A stretch of DNA of 20,558 nt from assembly GCA_003556835.1 (NCBI GenBank), contig PWQG01000277.1, positions 1-20,558 of the forward strand, in the 5' to 3' direction. The translations under genes were made by a program, and so were the position numbers. The first letter of the stretch is position 1; each line of letters opens with the position of its first letter. This stretch comes from Gammaproteobacteria bacterium (lineage in GTDB: Bacteria > Pseudomonadota > Gammaproteobacteria > Pseudomonadales > Pseudohongiellaceae). The notes beneath the pieces are model-generated. The model was not told the DNA's origin, made no database searches, and saw only the letters and a list, made by a program, of their open reading frames with translations. Positions 1-6,815 of this stretch are shown here, one piece after another.

Positions 1-2
1 GC

Positions 3-893
3 CAGCCTGCTCCGCCGGTGCTCGAATTCGACCCCGAGGGCAATCTGGTCAACGCCTGGGGTGGCCCGGGGGACGGTTTCACCTGGCCAGCCTCCAACCA
101 CGGCCTGGCGATTGCCCCGAACGGCAATGTCTGGATCGGTGCCAATGGCGGTGGCGACTCCCATATCCTGGAATTCACTGGTGACGGGCAGTTCGTCAAT
201 CAGTACGGCATCCCGGGCATGGACCCGGACAGCAACAGCACCGAGTGGTTCGGCCTGGTCGCCGAGATTTCCATCGACGGCGCCAATGACGAGGTCTATC
301 TTGCGGATGGCTATCGCCACAAGCGCGTTGCGGTCCTGGATCTGCACACTGGCGAATTCAAGCGTTACTGGGGCGCATACGGCAACCGGCCGGTTGACGG
401 GCCGGTCGACTACGAGCCCGGCGAACCACTACCCGACCAGTTCCGTGGCCCTGTGCACTGTGCCATTCCTTCCCACGACGGGCTGCTCTATGTATGCGAC
501 CGTGGCGCCAACCGCATCCAGGTTTTCCGCCCCGACGGCACTTTCGTACGTGAAGTCGTGATTGCTCCGCAGACCCTGGCCCAGGGCTCCACTTGGGACA
601 TCTCCTTCTCCAATGACGAGGCGCAGGAATTCCTGTACCTGGCAGACGGCCAGAACTTCAAGATCTATGTTCTGGATCGCGAATCTCTGGAAGTGCTGAC
701 CAGCTTCGGTGGCGGCGGCCGTCAACCCGGCCAGTTCTATGCCCCACACAGCATAGCCACGGACTCCCGCAATAACGTTTACACCACCGAAACCTACGAG
801 GGCAAGCGCGTACAGAAGTTTGTCTTCCAGGGCATGAAGGACGTGGCCAAGGGCGTACACACCGGCGAACCGTGGCCGGCAGACCGCCTCTGA
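3..893 (+). CDS. NHL-repeat / PAL-like beta-propeller protein, 5' partial
   Basis: The frame is open to the left edge, so the N-terminus lies outside the window; the GTG at 18 is only an internal codon. The protein is a run of NHL-type blades resembling the lyase half (PAL) of eukaryotic peptidylglycine alpha-amidating monooxygenase, which cleaves peptidyl-alpha-hydroxyglycine. Counting from codon 18, blade motifs align by eye with PAL: H28 (NHGLAIAPNGNVW) with the first zinc His, Y99 (LADGYRHKR) with the catalytic Tyr, H147 (GPVHCAI, followed by CDRGANRIQVF) with the second His, and H244 (YAPHSIATD) with the third. The arginine of the family's first blade would lie upstream. The resemblance is visible, but many bacterial NHL proteins have no known substrate, so the amidating-lyase reaction is inference. 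It ends with TGA at 891, followed by a terminator. A second PAL-like protein lies at 5515. Confidence 0.8.
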   Translation, partial: QPAPPVLEFDPEGNLVNAWGGPGDGFTWPASNHGLAIAPNGNVWIGANGGGDSHILEFTGDGQFVNQYGIPGMDPDSNSTEWFGLVAEISIDGANDEVYLADGYRHKRVAVLDLHTGEFKRYWGAYGNRPVDGPVDYEPGEPLPDQFRGPVHCAIPSHDGLLYVCDRGANRIQVFRPDGTFVREVVIAPQTLAQGSTWDISFSNDEAQEFLYLADGQNFKIYVLDRESLEVLTSFGGGGRQPGQFYAPHSIATDSRNNVYTTETYEGKRVQKFVFQGMKDVAKGVHTGEPWPADRL

Positions 894-963
894 TCCCTGC
901 TATCACAGAGATCACGAGAGGCCACATGCTGCTGCACTGACCAGGTGCAGCAAGACATCAGAA

Positions 964-999
964 GCCGCCGCGCCGCCCTGTCGACGCGGTGGCTTTTTT
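964..999 (+). terminator. Rho-independent terminator after the PAL-like gene
   Basis: A 9-bp stem (964-972 with 985-993, one G-U pair) encloses a 12-base loop and is followed by six T residues. It lies about 70 bases past the stop codon of the NHL gene and just before the next gene, so it likely separates the two transcripts. Confidence 0.8.
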
Positions 1000-1030
1000 C
1001 ATTACACCATCTAGAGAACATTGAAATCAC

Positions 1031-1585
1031 ATGAAAACGTTCAAGTTACTTTTTGCGGGCCTGCTACTGTCAGCCACCACCGTCGCATTCGCCGAAGCCG
1101 AAGAGTTGACCTTCGATTACCAATACGATGCCAGTGTCCCACGGGACATGGGCATGATGAGCGACGGCCCTCTCAGTCTCGGCAGCTTCGGCGATCAACG
1201 CGAAACGTTCAGCGGCAGGCAATTGCGCCTGGATGATGGCAGCCTGACCCTGGATGTGACCGTATCAGAGCTGATGCATACGACTTTCTCCCAGGGCTTC
1301 CGGGCCGCTGGAGCCGAAATGGCCGCCGATGATGCAGGCAATGCGGTATTCAGTGGCGACATCCTCGAATTTGCCATCGAATCCACCGACGCAGGTTATC
1401 AGGTACTGCTGCGGGTGGATGCGAGCCTGTCCATTGGCGGCCGCACTGCGTGGAACAGCGTCCTGTTCAGCCGCGTGGAAACCGAGGGCAGGGACCTGGA
1501 CACGGCCCTGTCAGACGCTCTGGATCGCCTGCTTCGCGAACTTTGGTGGGATGCCTATTTCTTCATGGAATTCGGCATTTTCTAA
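1031..1585 (+). CDS. Small secreted protein of unknown function
   Basis: 184 residues starting at ATG 1031. A Sec signal peptide is clear: MKTFK, a hydrophobic stretch, then AFA before AEAEEL, with likely cleavage near residue 21. There is no lipobox cysteine, so a soluble periplasmic or exported protein is expected. The mature part looks like an alpha/beta domain and ends in an aromatic-rich helix (LWWDAYFFMEF). The layout, with a conserved-looking GFRAAGAE segment, strand-forming repeats and a terminal helix with ALSDALDRLL, loosely recalls YajG-type envelope proteins, but I cannot assign it to a family. It sits between two strong terminators, so it is probably monocistronic. No catalytic or metal-binding motif is visible. 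No strong Shine-Dalgarno is visible, but the signal peptide right at the start supports this ATG. Confidence 0.75.
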   Translation: MKTFKLLFAGLLLSATTVAFAEAEELTFDYQYDASVPRDMGMMSDGPLSLGSFGDQRETFSGRQLRLDDGSLTLDVTVSELMHTTFSQGFRAAGAEMAADDAGNAVFSGDILEFAIESTDAGYQVLLRVDASLSIGGRTAWNSVLFSRVETEGRDLDTALSDALDRLLRELWWDAYFFMEFGIF

Positions 1586-1595
1586 GCTGGAAAAT

Positions 1596-1631
1596 AAAAC
1601 GGGCCGCCCTGTCAGCAGGGCGGCCCGTTTT
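1596..1631. terminator. Perfect bidirectional terminator
   Basis: A perfect 15-bp inverted repeat (1596-1610 with 1617-1631) around a 6-base loop has A4 on its left flank and T4 on its right, so it can end transcripts from both sides. It serves the secreted protein (+) and the three-gene membrane operon (-) that converges on it. Confidence 0.92.
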
Positions 1632-1658
1632 GTTTCAATGCTGACACATTTTTTCCTG

Positions 1659-1826
1659 TCAGCCATAGGCCAATTGCAACAGCTCTATCACCGAGCGAAC
1701 CTGGAAGGCCCAGAATACAACGAATGCCAGGATGACGGCACCGGAAGTGCCCACAGCGACCTTTTCCAGACCATTCAACTCTTTGAACGCTTCGACCGCT
1801 CTGCTTCCACTTTTTGCATCATTCAT
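1659..1826 (-). CDS. Small single-span membrane protein, 55 aa
   Basis: This short gene starts at ATG 1826 and stops with TGA at 1659-1661. It encodes 55 residues beginning MNDAKSGSRAVEAFKELNG. An N-terminal amphipathic, Lys/Glu-containing part is followed by one hydrophobic segment (about residues 24-41, VAVGTSGAVILAFVVFWA) and a short tail ending QLAYG. A strong Shine-Dalgarno (GAGGAG, 8 bases before the ATG) supports translation. It lies 43 bases downstream of the second DUF6644-type gene on the same strand and immediately before the bidirectional terminator, so it is the third gene of that operon. I recognise no family. Its position suggests a small subunit or accessory of the two four-helix membrane proteins, but this is inference. 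Confidence 0.75.
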   Translation of the reverse strand: MNDAKSGSRAVEAFKELNGLEKVAVGTSGAVILAFVVFWAFQVRSVIELLQLAYG

Positions 1827-1869
1827 TTTTCAATCTCCTCAGCAACAACTCTATTTGCCAGCGACCTGA

Positions 1870-2355
1870 TCAACCGGAAAAACCGATCCAGCGCCCAGTG
1901 GCGGCAACCGTAAACCAGATGCAGAGGGAAGCCACTGCAACCAGTCGGGTCACCCAGACCTTGTCAGCCCCATAATTGCTCCTTCGCAGCAGCGGCATCT
2001 TGATGGCAAAAACAAATATGACCCCCACCAGCAAGGAAACCATCTTCGACCAGAAGAACAGATTCCCATACATGCGCAGGGCAATCGCGGCAGCCATGAA
2101 CACTCCGGTAGCCACAATGACAATCAGACCGATCTTGAAGAATTTGTGCGCATTTTCCACCACGGTTTCCGCTGGCACATCACGCAGGATGACATTCAGC
2201 AACCGCAGATCAGTTACCAGCACCGAACCCCCGAGCACCGCCAGGGCCATCAGGTGAATGGACTGACCAAACAATGCGTACACAGAGCCATAGTTGGACC
2301 CGATGTAGCCCAGCCATGAACTCTCAAACCATTCAAACAATGAATACAGATCCAT
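1870..2355 (-). CDS. DUF6644-type four-helix membrane protein (second copy)
   Basis: 161 residues from the ATG at 2355, chosen because GAGGAA lies 6 bases upstream; an in-frame start at 2391 has no such site. There are about four membrane helices. Key residues match the paralogue at 3013 position for position: H34 (SIHLMALAV), D49 and R51 (TDLRLL), T83-G84, K104 (FWSKM) and T153-G154-R155. The invariant histidine and charged residues within helices suggest a cofactor-binding or redox membrane protein such as a b-haem protein, but this is inference; the family has no established function that I know of. It is the middle gene of a probable minus-strand operon, about 100 bases after its paralogue and 43 before the 55-residue gene. 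I recall the family name from similar proteins and did not search it. Confidence 0.8.
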   Translation of the reverse strand: MDLYSLFEWFESSWLGYIGSNYGSVYALFGQSIHLMALAVLGGSVLVTDLRLLNVILRDVPAETVVENAHKFFKIGLIVIVATGVFMAAAIALRMYGNLFFWSKMVSLLVGVIFVFAIKMPLLRRSNYGADKVWVTRLVAVASLCIWFTVAATGRWIGFSG

Positions 2356-2458
2356 CAGGAATTCCTCAACTTTTGCTGTGCCGACAATCAAGCCGGCTGT
2401 TGTTCACATTTGCCAGCTGCCCCATGATCCCTGCCAAGGCAGCCGCGCCAGCGGGTAA

Positions 2459-3013
2459 TCAGTCCACACATCCGGCGGCCCAGTTCAACAGGGCCGGCAT
2501 CTCGCGATAACAGTCGTACCAGTCATAGGCAATGAGCCTACCGGTGATGACCACGCCTGCCCAGAGAACCAGGGATATCGCCGCACCGCGACGGATACGG
2601 GAAGGCGGCTTGCGATCTGTATCCCAGGTGGACACCGACTCCTTCATGCGCTTGTGGAACAGCCAGGCATTGATGCCGGCGGCAATCAACAACACCATCT
2701 TGATACGGAACCAGATGCTCTGCGTGGTCCGGTCCGGTACGGCGTAATACAGCAGCAGGCCGGTGATGATCATCACGGCAAACCCGATGAGCATGGGAAT
2801 ATTGAGTCGGTCAGCGATTCGGGACGCCGGCACATTGGTCATGGCATAGCCGAGCATGCGCATATCGATAAAAAACAGCATGCCCAGAAAGACCGCCAGG
2901 GTCAGGACGTGGGTGGTTTCGATCCAGTTGTAGAGATAGAAGGACTCATGAATCCCCCGGCTTCCACCCGTGGCGTACAGCCACTCCGCAAACTGCAATA
3001 ACAATTCATTCAC
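2459..3013 (-). CDS. DUF6644-type four-helix membrane protein (first copy)
   Basis: 184 residues from the GTG at 3013, picked because AGGAGGT lies 8 bases upstream; the in-frame start at 3079 would add an uncharacteristic Arg-rich leader. About four membrane helices are visible. Conserved features shared with the next gene are H35 (TTHVLTLAVFLG), D50 and R52 (IDMRMLG), T84-G85, K105 (WFRIKM) and T157-G158-R159. A second histidine, H120 (LFHKRM), is absent from the paralogue. A basic cytoplasmic-type loop (about residues 120-142) precedes the last helix, and the C-terminus is aromatic (AYDWYDCYREM). It is the first gene of the probable operon running to 1659. Function is unknown; membrane redox or haem binding is a guess from the intramembrane His and charges. 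Confidence 0.8.
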   Translation of the reverse strand: MNELLLQFAEWLYATGGSRGIHESFYLYNWIETTHVLTLAVFLGMLFFIDMRMLGYAMTNVPASRIADRLNIPMLIGFAVMIITGLLLYYAVPDRTTQSIWFRIKMVLLIAAGINAWLFHKRMKESVSTWDTDRKPPSRIRRGAAISLVLWAGVVITGRLIAYDWYDCYREMPALLNWAAGCVD

Positions 3014-3123
3014 GTTTCTCGACCTCCTGCAGTCCTGAACGATGAAGATGGTCAACCTGCTTGCAGGCGCCCTGACCATCCAGTCTTGAATGCCAGCTCT
3101 ATCCCAGGAGCGGACACGGAATC

Positions 3124-3157
3124 AACTACGCAATGCAGTATAAGTAGTTACTACGCA
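3124..3157. promoter_or_regulatory. Repeat cluster, candidate operator of the DUF6644-type operon
   Basis: The octamer ACTACGCA occurs twice in direct orientation (3125-3132 and 3150-3157), 25 bases apart. The second copy overlaps an 11-base inverted repeat, GTAGT-T-ACTAC (3144-3154). On the minus strand a TATACT hexamer lies between the copies. The site is 110-145 bases upstream of the GTG at 3013, in a 325-base gap that holds nothing else I can identify. Regulator binding is inference. Confidence 0.35.
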
Positions 3158-3337
3158 CGCTTGTTGCGATTGATCAAATTCTATCAACGGCACCGGCTTC
3201 GACCCGCAGCCGACTGACGGGCCGGCAAGGATACCGCAGTGGACACGGCTTTTCCATTAGCGCTTGCGCGCTACATTGTGCGCGAAACAAGCGCCAGGGG
3301 ACAGGGCATCCAGCGTGGATATTGGTCATCTGACGCA

Positions 3338-3853
3338 TCAATCCGCCGCTTCCGGCGAATCAAAAATACCGTAGTCCACCACATCAGTGAAATAGCCGCT
3401 GACACGCAAATTGATGACAGCTTCGCGAGCGCTGTCATTGCGGTAGTACCAACCATGCTCTCCGTCCACCGGAGCCACCAGGCTTCCGTAAGAACTGATG
3501 GCGGCGTCCTGCTCACGGTAGCGCAGCCAGAAGGAATCATCATCCGGATCATGCCCATGAAAATCCGAATACACCGGCACACCATTGCTCATCCACTGAA
3601 ACAGCAGCACCTGGTCCTGTTCGAGCACAACCTTGACCTCCGTGCGGTCACCGGGCTGCAGAACAATATCGGCCACATGAGAACGTAACGGCAGATCATG
3701 GGAGCGGAACACGGCAGGGTTGTCCAGCGGCCGAGGCTCTTCCGGCATACCGGATTCACCATTACAGGCAGCCAGGGCCAGAAGCAAGGTCAGCACCAGT
3801 GCGATCTGAGGTATGGCGGCGCGTGGACACATATGCCCTGGGTGGTTGTTCAT
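3338..3853 (-). CDS. Lipoprotein with a domain like 'transmembrane anchor' proteins
   Basis: 171 residues from ATG 3853, with GGAG 9 bases upstream. The N-terminus is a lipoprotein signal: a hydrophobic stretch ending LALAAC, with lipidation expected at C30. Residues +2 and +3 are N and G, so sorting to the outer membrane is likely. The mature part is a single beta-rich domain with the motifs VKVVLEQDQVLLFQW, YSDFHGHDPDD, APVDGEHGWYYRND and INLRVSGYF. These resemble a domain in proteins often annotated as transmembrane anchor proteins, where a DFHGE-like strand and HGWYWxNR are typical. No enzymatic role is known to me. It is divergent from the ToxR-like regulator at 4072, with 218 bases between them. 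Confidence 0.72.
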   Translation of the reverse strand: MNNHPGHMCPRAAIPQIALVLTLLLALAACNGESGMPEEPRPLDNPAVFRSHDLPLRSHVADIVLQPGDRTEVKVVLEQDQVLLFQWMSNGVPVYSDFHGHDPDDDSFWLRYREQDAAISSYGSLVAPVDGEHGWYYRNDSAREAVINLRVSGYFTDVVDYGIFDSPEAAD

Positions 3854-3986
3854 CAGTTGTCACTCCAGATTCTGTTGGATTGTGGATAGTGGGTCTGAGG
3901 GCGATGCCCGACGCCAGGCAGCCCACTCTGCTACGATATGATCGCCAAGGCAACATCGGGACTGTTGCGAAACGGTTTGCAGAACG

Positions 3987-4002
3987 TTAACGCTTACGTT
4001 AA
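3987..4002. promoter_or_regulatory. Palindromic candidate operator before the ToxR-like gene
   Basis: The inverted repeat TTAACG-CTTA-CGTTAA has perfect 6-base arms and overlaps a 12-base direct repetition of ACGTTAA (3984 and 3996). It lies 70-85 bases upstream of the regulator's ATG and about 135 upstream of the divergent lipoprotein gene, a position suited to autoregulation. A possible -10 element (TAGAAT, about 4035-4040) lacks a convincing -35. Confidence 0.4.
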
Positions 4003-4071
4003 GAAAGCTCTGATCAATTCCATGTCGATTGCTGTAGAATCGGGATTTCCCACAGAAATCGCTCACTCGAC

Positions 4072-5394
4072 ATGACCGGCAACCCGCAAGCAACAAGCAG
4101 TACGCTCCGAACGCCGTCATCGGTATTTACGGAGCCTGAGCTACAGGCTCAACGTGACGCCATCGTCGGAAGTGGCGCGCTCGGTCGCTCGCGTGTATAC
4201 GAGCAACTACTCGACCACCTGCTTCAGGCCGCACGGGAGAACCGTCAACCCAAGGAAGTCGAACTGGCGATTGATGTGCTCGGCCGGGGTAGCGATTTTG
4301 ACGTCGGCAAGGATTCCGTGGTCCGGGTGTACATGCACCAGTTGCGCAAAAGGCTACACAGTTATTATGAAAACCATGCCCCGAACGCAGAATGCAAGCT
4401 GGTCATACCCAAGGGGCAATATACGATTGCTGTGCAGCAGACCGGAGCAGAAGTGGCACCCGAGAGTGCGCCAGAGGCTCTCAAACCTCGCCCGGAGAAG
4501 GCGACTAGGCTGGCAACCATGGCGGCCGCTCTGTCTATCCTCCTTATCGCCGCCCTGCTGCTGAATGCCCTGTTACTTCTCAACAATCCTCGGGAGCAGC
4601 CCGACAGCCTGGAAATCCTGGCCGACCATCCCATGTGGCAACCGATCTTCGCGGACGACCTGCCCGTGCTTATTGTCATGGGCGATTACTACATATTTGG
4701 GGAGCTTGATGAGTTTGGTCGGGTCGAGCGGATGGTGCGGGAGTTCGACATCAACTCGCGCGACGACCTCACGGAGCGGTTCATGCGCGACAGCGAAAGC
4801 ATTGAACGCTACCGCGACCTGGACATGACCTATATGCCTGAGGGCAGCGCCTACGCCCTTACCCATATCGCGCCGCTGCTCCGCGCTACGGGAAAACGCA
4901 TGCATGTGACCATGATGTCCCGCCTTAGCACATCGGACCTGCGCAACAACCACATCATCTATATCGGCTACATCAGCGCACTCGACAAGCTCAACAACCT
5001 GTATTTTGCCGCCTCCGGCCTGCAGCTGGGTCGCAGCTACGACGAACTGTATGATCGTCGCAGCCAGAGATTCTACACCAGCGATGCCGGCCTACCAGAC
5101 CAGGGCCAGGCTTTCAGGGACATAGGCCTGCTCGCCACATTTCCGGCCGCCAACGGCAATCAGCTCGTGCTGATAACCGGTACACGAGATGCCGGAGTCA
5201 TGCACAGCGCCCAGGTAGCCACTGATCCCGATCTGCTCCGGGAACTGGACGGTCACCTGAATACAGGCGAAGACTTTGCCAGCCTGGAAGCGCTCTATGA
5301 AGTCTTCGGACTGGATCGGATGAATTTTGACGCGAATCTGCTGTACAGCGATACGCTGGATCCGGCCCGAATCTGGCGTCGGCAACAACAGTAA
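4072..5394 (+). CDS. Membrane-anchored winged-helix regulator (ToxR-like layout)
   Basis: 440 residues. Residues about 35-122 form a putative winged-helix DNA-binding domain: SRVYEQLLDHLL, then DVLGRGSDFDVGKDSVVRVY, the basic recognition-type helix MHQLRKRLHSYYE, and the wing LVIPKGQYTI. This pattern occurs in bacterial transmembrane regulators and some adenylate-cyclase-linked proteins. A linker rich in Pro, Glu and Ala follows, then one membrane helix (about 146-170), then a roughly 270-residue domain expected in the periplasm. That domain has IVMGDYYIFGE, the segment REFDINSRDDL and RMHVTMMSRLSTSDLRNNHIIYIG. It has no cyclase or kinase motif, so I infer a sensor domain. The NHL/PAL-like gene starts 120 bases downstream on the same strand with its own promoter. 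Control of the neighbouring genes is inference. Confidence 0.75.
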   Translation: MTGNPQATSSTLRTPSSVFTEPELQAQRDAIVGSGALGRSRVYEQLLDHLLQAARENRQPKEVELAIDVLGRGSDFDVGKDSVVRVYMHQLRKRLHSYYENHAPNAECKLVIPKGQYTIAVQQTGAEVAPESAPEALKPRPEKATRLATMAAALSILLIAALLLNALLLLNNPREQPDSLEILADHPMWQPIFADDLPVLIVMGDYYIFGELDEFGRVERMVREFDINSRDDLTERFMRDSESIERYRDLDMTYMPEGSAYALTHIAPLLRATGKRMHVTMMSRLSTSDLRNNHIIYIGYISALDKLNNLYFAASGLQLGRSYDELYDRRSQRFYTSDAGLPDQGQAFRDIGLLATFPAANGNQLVLITGTRDAGVMHSAQVATDPDLLRELDGHLNTGEDFASLEALYEVFGLDRMNFDANLLYSDTLDPARIWRRQQQ

Positions 5395-5446
5395 CAGCTT
5401 GCCACAAACCGACACCCTGGAAGCGATCCCGAACCGCGAGAATCAA

Positions 5447-5475
5447 TTGAGTTAGCCGCTAGGGTGGTTTATGCT
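5447..5475 (+). promoter_or_regulatory. Sigma70-like promoter of the second PAL-like gene
   Basis: TTGAGT (5447-5452), exactly 17 bases, then TATGCT (5470-5475): four of six consensus bases in each box. Transcription would start near 5482, about 33 bases before the ATG at 5515. This also argues against the earlier in-frame starts at 5464 and 5497. Confidence 0.5.
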
Positions 5476-5514
5476 GGTCGGCCAAACCATTACAAAATGG
5501 AGAGTTTTTTGACA

Positions 5515-6618
5515 ATGTCCAATTACAAGAATCCCGTTAAATCTGCATTGATCACATTTGCAGCCGTGGCTGCAATGCCGATGATCGCGAACGCCCAGGG
5601 TGACTACAGCGACCCTGACTACCCACCAACGAATGGATTGCCCAATCCTTATGTCACCGTGGAAGGCTGGGCGCAAATGCCATCCGGTCGTGAATGGGGC
5701 TCCACCAGTGCAGTTCACATTGCTCCCGACGGTGAGCATGTCTGGGTCGCCGAGCGTTGTGGCGCAAATATCAATGCCTGCGTCATCAATGACGATGTAG
5801 ACCCGATCATGCTCTTCGATCGCGATGGTGAGATGGTGCGCAGTTTCGGCGCAGGTCTGATCACCTGGCCGCATGGTATCCATGTCGACAATGACGGTAA
5901 TGTCTGGGTCACTGATGCCCGCGACAACCATTCCGGCGATCAACCGGAACCGGATGAAATCAAGGGCCACCAGGTGCACAAATTCAGCCCGGAAGGCGAA
6001 CACCTGATGTCACTGGGCGAGCCCGGCGGCGCGCGTGAACCTGGCTATTTCTTCCAGCCGAACGATGTGATCGTCGGCCCGGACGACTACATTTATGTGG
6101 GAGAAGGCCACTCCAACGCTGAAGGCTCTCCCGGCCGCATCCTGAAATTCAACCCCGAAGGTGAATACGTCACCCATTTTGGCGAATTCGGCACCGAGCC
6201 TGGCCAGTTCATGCAGCCCCACGCGCTGGCATTCGACAGCCAGGATCGATTGTTCGTGGCTGACCGTAGCAATGATCGTATCCAGATCCTCAGCACCGAT
6301 GGTGAACTGCTGGACATCTGGTACCAGTTCAGCCGCATCAGCGGTCTGTACATCGACGAAAACGATACCCTGTATGCAGCAGATTCCGAGTCCAACTCAC
6401 TGGGCTCCACGCAGCATCGCCCCGACTGGAAGCGCGGTATCCGTATTGGCAGCGCGGAAACCGGTGAGGTTCACTACCTGATCCCGGATCCGATCCCGAA
6501 CTGCACCGGCACCTGCACGGCAGAGGGCGTTACCGTTGATCGCTTCGGCAACATCTACGGCGCTGAGGTCGGCCCGGTCGGTGGACTAAAGCGATACGAG
6601 CCTCGTTACATGCCGTAA
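5515..6618 (+). CDS. Secreted NHL-repeat / PAL-like beta-propeller protein
   Basis: 367 residues from ATG 5515, chosen because GGAGAG lies about 10 bases upstream and the signal peptide (MSNYKNPVKS, hydrophobic core, ANAQG) starts there. The rest is a six-bladed NHL propeller. Several blades align by eye with the PAL lyase: R81 (WVAERCGAN) with the catalytic Arg, H120 (WPHGIHVDNDGNVWVTD) with the first zinc His, and H236 (QPHALAFD, followed by ADRSNDRIQI) with the second. Two expected residues differ: the catalytic Tyr position carries H199 (GEGHSN), and the third zinc His position reads TAEGVTVD, with no His. It may therefore bind metal differently or have lost lyase activity. A Cys pair (C330, C334) may form a disulphide. 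It converges with the PHM-like copper monooxygenase gene across a shared terminator. Confidence 0.85.
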   Translation: MSNYKNPVKSALITFAAVAAMPMIANAQGDYSDPDYPPTNGLPNPYVTVEGWAQMPSGREWGSTSAVHIAPDGEHVWVAERCGANINACVINDDVDPIMLFDRDGEMVRSFGAGLITWPHGIHVDNDGNVWVTDARDNHSGDQPEPDEIKGHQVHKFSPEGEHLMSLGEPGGAREPGYFFQPNDVIVGPDDYIYVGEGHSNAEGSPGRILKFNPEGEYVTHFGEFGTEPGQFMQPHALAFDSQDRLFVADRSNDRIQILSTDGELLDIWYQFSRISGLYIDENDTLYAADSESNSLGSTQHRPDWKRGIRIGSAETGEVHYLIPDPIPNCTGTCTAEGVTVDRFGNIYGAEVGPVGGLKRYEPRYMP

Positions 6619-6675
6619 CGGGTCAGACTGCTATCAGGATCTGCTGCCCCAAGCCTGGAGGCAGCAGACAGATAC

Positions 6676-6713
6676 AAAAAAGCCGGTTCGCATTGTCGCG
6701 AACCGGCTTTTTT
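6676..6713. terminator. Perfect bidirectional terminator
   Basis: A perfect 16-bp inverted repeat (6676-6691 with 6698-6713) encloses a 6-base loop and is bounded by A6 and T6, so it works on both strands. It lies between the convergent PAL-like (+) and PHM-like (-) genes and is the only notable element in the 197-base gap between them. Confidence 0.93.
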
Positions 6714-6815
6714 GTGAGGCTCTTGCAGCAAGTATCGATTGATATCCAGCAACCGCACTGCAACTGAGGAGTTGGAGGACCGCACCTTCATGCAGCCCTC
6801 CAGTAGTTCACTCCA

